In this document: positions 44,553 to 55,092 of the stretch, in pieces | How positions within the stretch are numbered: the stretch's first letter is position 1 | How the letters are laid out: each line of letters opens with the position of its first letter | Assembly (NCBI GenBank): GCA_002917775.1 | Contig: KZ627162.1 | Span: forward strand, 84,961-148,960 | Reading direction: 5' to 3' | Source of the DNA: Glaciozyma antarctica PI12 | Taxonomy: Eukaryota; Basidiomycota; Microbotryomycetes; Kriegeriales; Camptobasidiaceae | DNA: 64,000 nucleotides | The notes under the pieces: model-generated | The model's database searches: none | What the model was told of the DNA's origin: nothing | What the model saw: only the letters and a program-made list of their open reading frames with translations | Position numbers and translations under genes: made by a program

Positions 44553-46052
44553 ATGGGATGGCTATCAACCCTCAGCGCAGTGGCCATGGCAGTCGGTGAG
44601 CTCGCAGCTCCACGGCGTCGACTCCCGTGCTCACCCTCAACTCCTCTCCGCTCCTCGCAGGACCTCCCCTCGCCTACGGAGACCAGTACCTCTCGATCGT
44701 GCGGAAACACACCTCGGCTGGATTTAGTACGGACGTCTGCGGAGTCCTTATCGGTTCGCTCGTTCTCAGCTCCGCCACGAACGCATGTGCTGAGCTCTTC
44801 TACCTCTGTGCAGTCGCCAACGTGACGAGGGTTTTCTATTGGCTGGGTGAGTGGGGAGTCCAAGGAGTGGGAAGCGTTGGAACGGCTGGCTACATAGTCG
44901 CGGAGGAGTGGGGAGGCGCTGGCCTTGCAGCTCTCACTGCGCTCGAGTAGCCCAGCTGACTCTCCCAATCTGCAGGAGAGCGCTTCCAGACAGCCCTTCT
45001 CATTCAGTCTCTCCTCATGAGTGCGTGCGGAACCAGTCGTTCCCTTGTACTGGAATGCTGACCCCGCTCAGTCATTGCGCAGTTCGGTTCGTGAACTCTT
45101 GACACGACAGAGCAGGAGAGCTGAGCTGTGTACCAACAGCACTGCTCTATGTCTGCTTGCTATATCGCCCAACTTACGGCGAATTCATCAACCCCCGCTC
45201 AAATCAAGAGGAAGAAGCATTGACGGGCGGAGAGCTCAAGGAGCCCAAGAGTACGCGGCCGGGTCAGCTCTGGCAGTGGAAAGCGTTCGGAAGGTGCGAT
45301 TATTCGTACTCTGCGCTGGATGAACGTTGATCGCAGCCTTGCTCGCAGCTATCTCGAGTTCATCGCGGTTCTCATCCTGGTGCACTGCAGCCTATTCCTC
45401 CTTCTGCATTCCTTCGACTGGTTTGTGACAGGACTCGGATTTATTGCGCTGGGTTTGGAGGCAACAGTGAGTAGCTTTCCTTCTTCTTCGTCTCCCGCGC
45501 GCTAATGCGGCGACTCCTCGCAGCTTCCTATTCCTCAGCTCCTCGTGAACCAGCAGCGTCGTTCAACGGCGGGGTTCAGGTTCGTTTAATCGCTTTCAAG
45601 AGTATGTATCTCAGCGCTGACGAGATCGCGCAGACATTCCGTGCTCGCCGGCTGGGTAGGAGGTGATGCGATCAAGACGTAGGTCTCTCTGCTCTCCCAG
45701 TCTCGTGCCTCGCTCACGCTCCTTGCAGGATCTACTTCTTTGCGACCGAGGGAAACAGCATCAGCTTCAAAGTAAGTCCGTCTTCCCTGTCGCTCGAGCC
45801 TGCGAACTCATTTCGGCTCTTCGCAGGCCTGTGCCTGCTTCCAACTTTCGGTGGACGTCTTGCTTTGCATCCAGACTTTCGCATATCGGGCACAGGTACG
45901 TGCTTTCTCCTCTCTGACTTCTGCGCGAGCCAAACTGAGGCTGCGTCGTGCAGACGAAGCGAGACCTTGCGAACCGGGAGGAGCTCAAGGACGATGCGGG
46001 AGTTGCTGGCCCTGAGGCAATTCTCAGAGCAGCTAGGCACCAGGTGGTTTGA
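44553..46052 (+). CDS. PQ-loop repeat membrane protein, ANY1/SLC66A2-like
   Basis: Seven-helix PQ-loop protein related to yeast Any1 and human SLC66A2, which oppose flippase loss in endosomal membranes. ATG 44553 gives MGWLSTLSAVAMAVGPPLAY, then DQYLSIVRKHTSAGFSTDVC (first PQ-type loop), VANVTRVFYWLGERFQTAL and LMIIAQFALLYVCLLYRPTY. Further blocks are SLARSYLEFIAVLILVHCSL, LGFIALGLEATLPIPQLLVN (second PQ loop), RRSTAGFRHSVLAGWVGGDA, IKTIYFFATEGNSISFKA and CFQLSVDVLLCIQTFAYRAQ. It ends AARHQVV at 46052. About eleven introns, including a 15-nt exon at 45072-45086. Very exon-rich for its size. Confidence 0.88.
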
Positions 46053-46282
46053 TTGTTGTAATTATTCGTGCTCGGCGTCTTCTAGGTCAGTACGAGGAGA
46101 GTTGTGGCCTGTTGAATCAGCTTGAGCCGCGCGAAGTGAACAGCTCTTGTCCTCCTCCACTTCCGCCTGCCCACTCGCCCAAAGGCCGCCCACAGCAAGG
46201 CGTACCTTCCCTCTCCACCGCCCCATCTCCCGCCCTTCCTGCGCAAACCGCCGTCCAACCTCGAAAGAGCCTTCGCCTCCTC

Positions 46283-47106
46283 ATGTTCCCCCTCCGGCTA
46301 CCGACCCTCCTCGCCTTCCTCCTCTTCGCGCGCTTCTCCTCCGCCCTCTACTTCTACCTTGAGGCAGGCGACAACCGCTGTTTCCTCGAGGAGCTGCCAA
46401 AAGACACGATCGTCGTCGGTGAGTCGACCCCCGCGCTCCTCTTCCGACGTGGCAGCTCACGCGATCACTTCAGGGCACTACAAGGCGGAGGAATGGGCAG
46501 AGGACAGCAAGACGTACATCGTGAATGACCAGCTCGGGATCCAGATCGTCGTTCAGGTGCGTGGCTGTGAGGGGGACAATGGCGGGCTCAGCTGACTGTG
46601 CCTGCGGGTGTTTGCAGGAGGTCGAGAGCGGCGACAAGGTCGTCAACACGCGCGGACTCCCTCAAGGCAAGTTCACCTTCACCTCGCACGAAGCGGGAGA
46701 CCACACGATCTGCCTCAAGTCCAACTACACGGGCGGGTGGTTCTCGACGCCCCAAGTCCGGATGCACCTCGATATTGCCGTTGGGGAGGCCAAGGTCGAC
46801 GAGGATGGCGAGAGGGAGCACGTCAAGGATCTCGCGGGGAAGGTCAAGGAGCTTAACAGTCGGTTGGCCGACATTAGGCGCGAGCAGCAGTTCCAGAGGG
46901 AGAGGGAGGCCGAGTTTAGGGTCTTGAGCGAGAAGACCAACTCGCGGGCCGTCTATTGGAGTATCGTGCAGCTCGTTACGCTGTTGGGGATGTGCGGGTG
47001 GCAGCTACGCCATTTGAGGAAGTTCTTCGAGTCGAAGAAGCTGTGAGTGCGGTTTCAGCTCGGGCAGTGGGGCGCTGGCTGATTTCGCGTGTCTTGCAGC
47101 CGATAG
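46283..47106 (+). CDS. p24 family cargo receptor (Erp1/TMED9-like)
   Basis: Type I membrane protein of COPII/COPI vesicles (p24-alpha-like). ATG 46283 starts a signal peptide (MFPLRLPTLLAFLLFARFSS), then ALYFYLEAGDNRCFLEELPK and the GOLD domain with GIQIVVQEVESGDKVVNTRG, FTFTSHEAGDHTICLKSNYT (second Cys). A coiled coil (LADIRREQQFQREREAEFRV) and the helix AVYWSIVQLVTLLGMCGWQL follow. The tail is RHLRKFFESKK. Read directly it stops at 47046 (KKL). Using the intron 47043-47099 it ends KKLR at TAG 47104-47106, giving the dilysine KKxx retrieval signal expected for this family; I prefer that. Two further introns. Confidence 0.88.
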
Positions 47107-47300
47107 GGAGCTTTGGAAGGAAGGGGGGAAGATACTTTCGACTCTGGAACGTTGTTGGGAGCTGCACCGATGGTCGCGGGGAGAGAGGAGGGTACTGCTC
47201 GTTCGCTGGTCGTTCTCTGCTCGTTCTCTGCTCGCTCGCTGCTCGTTCACTGCTTGTACTGCCCATCCTTGAGCCAATTACTACCGTCCTGGCGTGCCTA
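47070..47300 (+). repeat. Diverged direct repeat, left copy
   Basis: About 230 bp that align, with indels, to 48888-49146 in the same orientation. Shared exact words include TCGCGGGGAGAGAGGA (47174-47189) and CTCGCTGCTCGTTCACT, in the same order. This copy includes the last intron end, last exon and 3' flank of the p24 gene. Confidence 0.7.
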
Positions 47301-48597
47301 GTATCCTCCATATTCGCTCCACTCGCTCCCCCCGTAGTCCCTCCCGTAGTAGCTGCCGTCGTAGCTGCCGTCGTCCTCCTCGTCATCCTCATCATCATCC
47401 TCGTCCTCATCCTCACGATCGTAGCCAACCATACACTCGATTCCGACACCGCAATTCCAAATGACGCTTCTCCGCACAACCAAAATCCTCGCTCACGCTC
47501 GCCTGGAAGGACCTTAGCGTCGCCTGATGGCGCACGATGAAGTCTCGCAGCGTTTCGTACGAGGATTCCGCGCAAAGACCGAGGTGGAGGACTTTGATGC
47601 GAGGGAGGAAGAGGGTGGAGAATCGCGCCGAGGGCGGGCGGAGGTCCGTCGAGGGGCGGAGGGGGCGAATGCTGTAGAAGGAGGTGAGAGTGGGAGCGAC
47701 GTGCTGAAGGAACTTGAGGAGGGAGTCGATGGGGAGGTTCTCCGCGTCGCAATCGTCCCAGCAGCCGCTGGAAAGCTCGAGGTGGGTGAGCTTCGGGGCC
47801 CAGGTCGCTTCCTCCGCGAGCGCGTGCAGGACGTCGTAGGGCTCTCCCGTGAGCGCGAGAGTCTGCAACTCGGCGAGCGATCCCAGAGTTGTGGCGAGAA
47901 ATGCTGAAGAGGGACTGGAGGGACTCCTCGCAGGGTGGTCGCCTTCGAAATGGAATTCGACCTTGAGGTGCCGAACGAGGGGGCATAGGGAGAGGAAATG
48001 GGAGAGAGAGTCGCCACTCGGGGGATCCAGGACGAGCACTTGTAGCTCCTGGATCTGTTTGCCAAACCTGCTCCAGCAGGCGGATAACGTCGTCGCAGGT
48101 GGCGCTGGAGATTGACAAGTCGAGTCCGACGAGCTGGGGAAGCTGCAACGCAACCGCCAGTCGCAAAGGGTAGTTTCCGGGTCCCAAAAGCCCGCATCTC
48201 TGATCGAAAGGCCCTTGATGTGGTTGAGATGGTGTGGGACGACGGTGGTCGCGAAGTCGGCGACTCGTTTGGGGGTCGAATCGTTGAAGCCGACGCTCTG
48301 CGTAGCAAGTAGTATCAGCAAGACACCAGGTCACATGAAGATAGAGCGACGCACACTCCATACGAGCGCCTGAGCCATCTGCGAAAGCTCCTTGCACGAG
48401 AGGAGAAGGCCCCTCAGCGTGTTGATACAGGAGCACTTCAAGTTCTCGTCGCAGCGGAAGGGCGTATTTGGCCGCCAAAGAGCTTCTTCGCAGGCAATTT
48501 TGACGATGTGGAGCTTGATTTCGGGAGGGAGGGAGAGGAGGGAGGGTTCAGCGGAGGTGGGCGGGAGGGATTCGCGCAGCGCGGTGAGGTCGTCCAT
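47298..48597 (-). pseudogene. F-box/leucine-rich protein, paralogue C (frame-shifted)
   Basis: ATG 48597 gives MDDLTALRESLPP and the F-box SLLSLPPEIKLHIVKIACEE, then LLLSCKELSQMAQALVW. After an intron, SVGFNDSTPKRVADFATTVV, HHLNHIKGLSIRDAGFWDPE and leucine-rich parts matching A and B follow (GDSLSHFLSLCPLVRHLKVE, LGSLAELQTLALTGEPYDVL, LPIDSLLKFLQHVAPTLTSF). A middle block (LAVALQLPQLVGLDLSISSA, about 48060-48170) reads only in a second frame. The end is split again: the main frame stops at 47413, while an aspartate/glutamate-rich tail like A's lies in another frame to 47298. Three or so frame changes suggest decay or sequence errors. Confidence 0.68.
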
Positions 48598-49476
48598 CTG
48601 CAGCAGCAAGCCCTTCGTTAGCAGGTCCTCAGGGCGCGAATGCAGAGAGGAATTACGGGTGCGAGTGGGTGTGGGGGGGACTGACCAGTCGAGCAGCGGA
48701 GGGAAGGAGAGAAAGGAGCGCGGGAGGACTTTCGACTCCAGGCGTGGCAAGGCGTGGACTCGCCAGCTCCGCCTTCCTCCCACTTTCTCCTGCGAGCTAT
48801 CTTCAAGCAAGCTGGATTCTTCTAACGCAGAGAGAGTTGCGAGCAATTCCCTCTCCCTTCCCCTCGCCTCTCCTGGCATCATCACTCCGGGACGCCAGCT
48901 GACTTCGCTTCTGTTTTGCAGCGAAGAGAGCTCCGGAGGGAAGGAGAGGAGATGCTTTCAACTCTGGCAGTTGGAACGTTGAGATCGTTGAGAGTTGCAC
49001 CGAAGATCGATGCTCGCGGGGAGAGAGGAAGGTACCATTCTCTTCGCAGGCTGCTTGCTCGCTGCTCGTTCACTACTACTGCTCGTATTGCTCGTACTGC
49101 TCAAGCTAATTCCTGCGGCGCTGGCGTGCCCAGTAACATTCTGCCTCGCCCACGCCCGCAGAACCTCCCTGTCTGCCCTCCTATTGCACGTCCTCATCCT
49201 CGACCTCGAGATTGGCCTCTCAAGTCTCTCCACTTCTCACCCCGCCTATCCTGTTGACCTGTATACGTAGGTTCTTCAAGAGCCAATCGAGGCTTGTTCA
49301 GTTTTGAGCCCGCTGCGAAATCTCCACACTCGCACGCGGGAAGCAGTTCCTGACCCTCTCTCCCAGCCTCACTTCCCACTCAAGACACCAGAAAAGCTCG
49401 AAGCAGTTCTCCTAACCCCAAGCAGTCCTCCCTCTCCCCACCTCAAGTACCATCACATCTCCATCATTACAACCTC
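48598..49476. other. Spacer between F-box paralogue C and ENP1
   Basis: 879 bp. Holds the presumed leader and intron of paralogue C, the right direct-repeat copy (48888-49146) and the ENP1 3' flank. No independent gene is supported. Confidence 0.5.
48888..49146 (+). repeat. Diverged direct repeat, right copy
   Basis: Second copy of the repeat at 47070-47300, same orientation, about 1.8 kb away. It includes AGCTGACTTCGC...TTTTGCAGCG like the p24 intron end, TCGCGGGGAGAGAGGA (49014-49029), CTCGCTGCTCGTTCACT and CTGGCGTGCC. Confidence 0.7.
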
Positions 49477-51229
49477 TCAAAGCACCTCCACCTCCATCGA
49501 CTCCATCTGAATCTCCTCCCCCCTCGCCACAGAATGGATGATCTCCCTCCTAATCTCAGGCGTGATCTGCGGGTGAGGTTTCGCGCGCAAAACTTCGAGG
49601 AGGGCGTCCTTTTGTTCCGAGGTTAGGTCTTGCTTGTACCTGTGTGCGCGGGGTCAGGATTTGCGAAAGATGAAAGGAGGGGGGACGGACCGTTGGACGA
49701 AGACGAGGAAGGATTGGTGCCAGAGGACGGGCATGATCCTCGGATCGCGCTTGAAGCGGATAAAGTGGAAGACGAGCGCGTCGACGACCTTGTACGGAAG
49801 TGCGTACTTCTTGTCGAGGAGTACTCGGATGAAGAGACTGTTAGGGCCTGCGAGGGGAACGTTAGCGAGGAGTAGGGGGAGAGAGGAAGGACGAACCGGT
49901 GTACTCCATGTCGGCGAGCTTGAGGAGTGCGGCGCCAGAGTGGAGGACGGGGACGCTGACTTTCGTAAGGACACTACCAATGATGGCGGCTTCTCGGAGA
50001 GTGCAAGTTCCGCTCTGCGATACAAAAAAGCGATCAGCGAGAGTTCGAGCGAACGTGCGACGAGACGTACCTCGCACAGAGGGAAGAGGATTCCCTTGAA
50101 GAACGCAGCGGGCTTGTAGATCGACTTCTTGAGCGCCATGTACGTGTGCACGCTGAGCTTGTTCGACTCGCTCCCAATCTCCTCGCGAACCTTCTCGAGC
50201 AGGATCTCCTTGTAGAACTTTTGGCTCTGCTTGGGGTCGAGGTTGGACGCAAAGATGCGCGTCGCAGCGTACGTCGCGTGAGGAGTCCAGTTCTCCGGGT
50301 TGGTGAGCATGAGGAGAGTCGGCCACATGGAGAGCGTTGGGAGAATCTTGAAGGCTTTGGGGAGGGGTCCGGACTTGTAGCGGCTGAGTAGGTTGCCAAC
50401 TCTGTCGGGGGAGTACGCTTAGCGGGGAGAGCTATGACTAAAAGCGAGGACGCACTTGGTGTAGACTTCAGCGATCTTGGGGTTGAATCCAGGAGGAGGC
50501 TCTCGTCGAGCTGAGGGTTCCGCAGGCGTCAGCTTCGTGTCGGTGGAGGGACCGCTCAGAGCTCAACTCACATTGAGGCGTCTCCTTTCCTTCCTCCTGC
50601 TCGTCAATCTTCTGCATAATCAAGTCTGCCAGCGTCTGTCCTCCTCCAAGCTGTCCCGCCGGCATGTAGTTGTCTAGAATCGCCTGGTCGCCCTCGTCAA
50701 TCTCCTGCAACGAGTACGTCTCGGTTAGCTCCCAGATTTCTTCACCAACACACGGAGAGCTCCTCACCAGCTCCTCGTACTCCTCGTCTCCGTAGTCCTC
50801 GTCGTCGTCGCTCAGCTCCTCGTCCTCCTCCGACTCGTCGTCCTGCATCCGTCCGGTGTCCTCGCTGCACCGCCGGAGTCTCAGTCAGCTCCCAGTCTTC
50901 CTAAGACACTGCAGCTCGTGCTCACTCGTCCTCGTCGTCCCATTCGCCGTCGTCCTCCTTTGCGAGCTCATCCTGCTGGTCCCGCGCCATCTCGAGAACC
51001 CTGCGCGACGTCTTGGCGTTCAAGGTGGTCTACAATCACTCGTACCGTCAGCTTCCGCCTGGACTACAGGATAACGAGCGGGGCGTACCTCCTCTGGTTG
51101 TTGGCGCTTCATCTTCTGTCGCTTGCCAGGGACTGAGAGGACTCCGGTGTCTGCTGCTCCTGCCTCTGACATCTGTACCGCTAGAGGGTCGTGCTTCTGA
51201 GCCGTCTTTCGGCGCGATTCCTTTGGCAT
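49477..51229 (-). CDS. ENP1: Bystin / Enp1 pre-40S assembly factor
   Basis: Nucleolar factor of 40S ribosome maturation. ATG 51229 gives [20 protein letters not shown] and an acidic region ([20 protein letters not shown]). The bystin core has [159 protein letters not shown] and [20 protein letters not shown]. It ends ESMEVEVL at 49477. About nine introns. Clear full-length bystin. Confidence 0.95.
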
Positions 51230-51422
51230 CTTGAGCGTGAGTTGTAGCGGAGGGAGAGAGCAAGCGCGCTCGCCTGTCAAAAAATCGACGGCCGAAACCT
51301 CTCCGCCAACGTCCTCTCCGAGCTGCTTTCGTCTCTCTCTCTCTCTCAAACCCCAAGGGGAACTCGTTTACAAGCTGGCTTCAGTCGCCATCAACCTCGG
51401 CTTTCCTTCAACGGTCTCAGCC

Positions 51423-52494
<1,072 letters not shown>

Positions 52495-52557
52495 AGGGGG
52501 AAGCAGGGGGAGGTTCGTTTTTGCAATAGTGTACGAGATCGTTTTTCGCATTCTTCC

Positions 52558-54709
52558 TCAAGTCGAGCGAGAGACGAGGAGCCCACTGATCATATCGAAC
52601 CCATTCCCATCGGGCTGGAGGTCCACGAACGACTTGCTAGACGCTCCACCGCCGTACACCTCCTTCCCGTTCCTGTCGACGTCGATAGGGACCGTTCGCA
52701 GGAGTCCATGGTCCGGCGTGATGCCCACGATTCGCACGACTTGCGAAGACGACTGAATCGTCACTCGTTGATCCCTGTTCCCACTATCAGCCCCAGCGAC
52801 GAGAGAGCGAGAAAGGACGTACGAATGGATCCATCGCTCGAGGTACAAATCCGTGAAGGCCTCGAAACCTTGCTCGAGGAACGGGTCCCACATCCTCGCG
52901 AACTGGGCGAGGATGAGAGCGAGGAGAGTCTCTTGTCGGAAGGGGGCGAGAGTGGAGCCGGTGCGGTAGTTGTGCAGCGCGATGAGCTCGTTCACCGAGG
53001 TCGTTGGGCGGGGATTGGCGGTGTTGACGCCGCAGCCTGCGAGAGGCGTCAGTTCCTCACCAAGATAAAGGTAGAAAGGAGCGCACCGACGACGAGAGTA
53101 AAATCGTCTCCCGCGTAACTCGAGTTGACCAAGATCCCGCCAATCTTGCGGTACTGATCCGCCCCGACGCCTCCGACGTCTCCATAAACGTCGTTAGGCC
53201 ACTTGAGCCTGACTCCAATCTCCTCGTACCCCGGTACCCCCCTTACAGCCTCGACGACCGCCAATCCAAAGAGGTACTGAATGAAAACGATCTTGCGAGC
53301 TTGGGCCAGCGGCAGTCGGAGGACGAGCGAGAATTGAAGGCAGCCGGCCGGGGAGACCCACGAGTTGCCACCGCGACCTCGGCCGGCGATTTGGTGAGAG
53401 GCGAGGCAGGTGAGGCCGGTGGGGAGGGAGGAGAGGAAGCGATCGTTTCTGCGAGAGTTCGAGAAGGGTCAGCGCCAGATGCGAGGAGGGAGCGAACGAC
53501 GTACTTGTCGAGCATCGTTTGAGTACTCGTAACGGCTTCTCCGTAGAGAAGCAAGTTGCCGAAAACTGGTGCCGAGTCGCCAGTTGCGATGTCGAGTTCG
53601 CGAAAGTAGGAGGGAAGGTCGAAAAGAGGGGTGAGGTCGGTCGAGGGGACAGCCGTGTTGCAGGCGGCGATGTATTTCGGTGAAGCGTGGAGAACATCGG
53701 CGTCGGAAGAGCCGGGTTGAGCATGTGCTTCGGCGAGGAGGCGAGTGGCGGCTGTGGCGGGGTAGAGGAAGAACTGGTCGTGCCGGTCCGCGAGGCGGAT
53801 CGCTCCTGCGCCGTTGTTCTTCCCGTGCGAAGCGATTGTTTGAGCGGTCTTGTTGACGAGGGAGAGGTCGGGAGAGGTGAGGAATAGAGGGAGGAGTTGG
53901 GGGAGAGGCGCAGGGACGTCCGAAACGTCGAGGTCGAGCATCGCGAGGGTGGCGCGGAGGAGTCCCTGGCGACGCTGCTCCTTGACTTCGAACGTGTCGA
54001 TCGAAGCGCCGTCGATGGGGGAAAGTGAAGGCGATAGGAAGGTGGGATGCTCGGGGTGAACGGCCCAGAGGACTGCTCGACCTCTCCCCACTTCGCAGCG
54101 CACGCCGGCAACAGGACGCGAAGGGAGCTGCCCGTAGGTCGCGAGCACCTCTACGTTCGGGTACGACCTCTCGGGATCCATCACGAACGATCCTCCCCCG
54201 TTGTACCAGACCGCCGCTGACTCGGGCGACTGAGACCAGTGATCCCGCCATGCCGTCCGATTGAGCTCAACGACGACCTCCCGCGCTCCCGCCTCCGTCT
54301 CGTACGCGAAGCCAGGAAACGTCGTCCCCGAGCACGTCCCAGGGAAGAACGCAAGATCTCTGTCCCCAACCACCTCGAGCTCCGTCCCGACCTCGAACTC
54401 GACCCGTTTCGACGCGTAGTACGCTCCCGCGCAGAACCCCAAATACCTCCCACCGCCCTCCACCCACTCCTTGATCCGCCGGTTCGCTTTCCCCTCGAGG
54501 TCGTACTGGTACGGGAGGTCGCGGCCGCCGGGGAAGACGAGCAAGGCGCAGGTGTCGGTCCAGGGTTCTTCGCGGAGGGATTTGGGCGAAACGAGTTGCA
54601 CGTCGTACCGGTGGGCGAGGAAGGAGCGGAGGTTGGCGAGCGCAAAGTCCCGCGAAGCTGCTGATACGCCGGAGCCGTTGTACACGTTGACGTTGAGCTT
54701 CGTCGACAT
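52558..54709 (-). CDS. BPL1: Biotin-protein ligase
   Basis: Attaches biotin to carboxylases via biotinyl-AMP. ATG 54709 gives MSTKLNVNVYNGSGVSAASR. The N-terminal amidotransferase-like domain has CALLVFPGGRDLPYQYDLEG and RYLGFCAGAYYASKRVEFEV, WYNGGGSFVMDPE. The catalytic half has LLLYGEAVTSTQTMLDK, TCLASHQIAGRGRGGNSWVS (biotin/AMP loop GRGRGG), AGCLQFSLVLRLP, GVRLKWPNDVYGDVGG and RKIGGILVNSSYAGDDFTLV. Then CGVNTANPRPTTSVNEL and a C-terminal cap end at 52558. Three or four introns. It converges on DPM1 with 63 bp between stops. Confidence 0.95.
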
Positions 54710-55092
54710 CGGAAGGCGGGGAAGCCTGGGGAGGGAGAGTTAGCTGCTTTGAGCGCTTCCAGAGGCTTGCAACGCACGTTCGCTGGAAGGGGAAGAGCTT
54801 GAAGAGCTGACGAGACAGCCTGGGACCCGACGGCGAGATGGAGGAAGGAGAAAGGGAGACGCGAATTCCGCTGAGCGCTCTGAGCTCGCGCGCTGACTCT
54901 CTCAGCCAGTCTCAGCCGCCTTCTCACACTACGGCAATGCTGGTATGGTCCAAGGATTGCAAACATTGCGACTGGAAAAGGTGGAAATGGGGTATCGGAA
55001 TGGAGGGTAAAGAGGGTAGGGGTTGGTTGCGAAGGGGATGAGCGAGGCGACTAGATTAGGTGTAAGATGTGGGGCCGGGAAAGGAGTGGAGT
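54710..55092. other. BPL1 upstream region
   Basis: 383 bp between the BPL1 start and the next minus-strand gene end. No element is recognised. Confidence 0.5.

Noticed and set aside
46976-48478. 500-codon minus-strand open frame
   Set aside because: Most of it is an off-frame reading of F-box paralogue C and of the p24 end; only a short block in it corresponds to the displaced leucine-rich segment.
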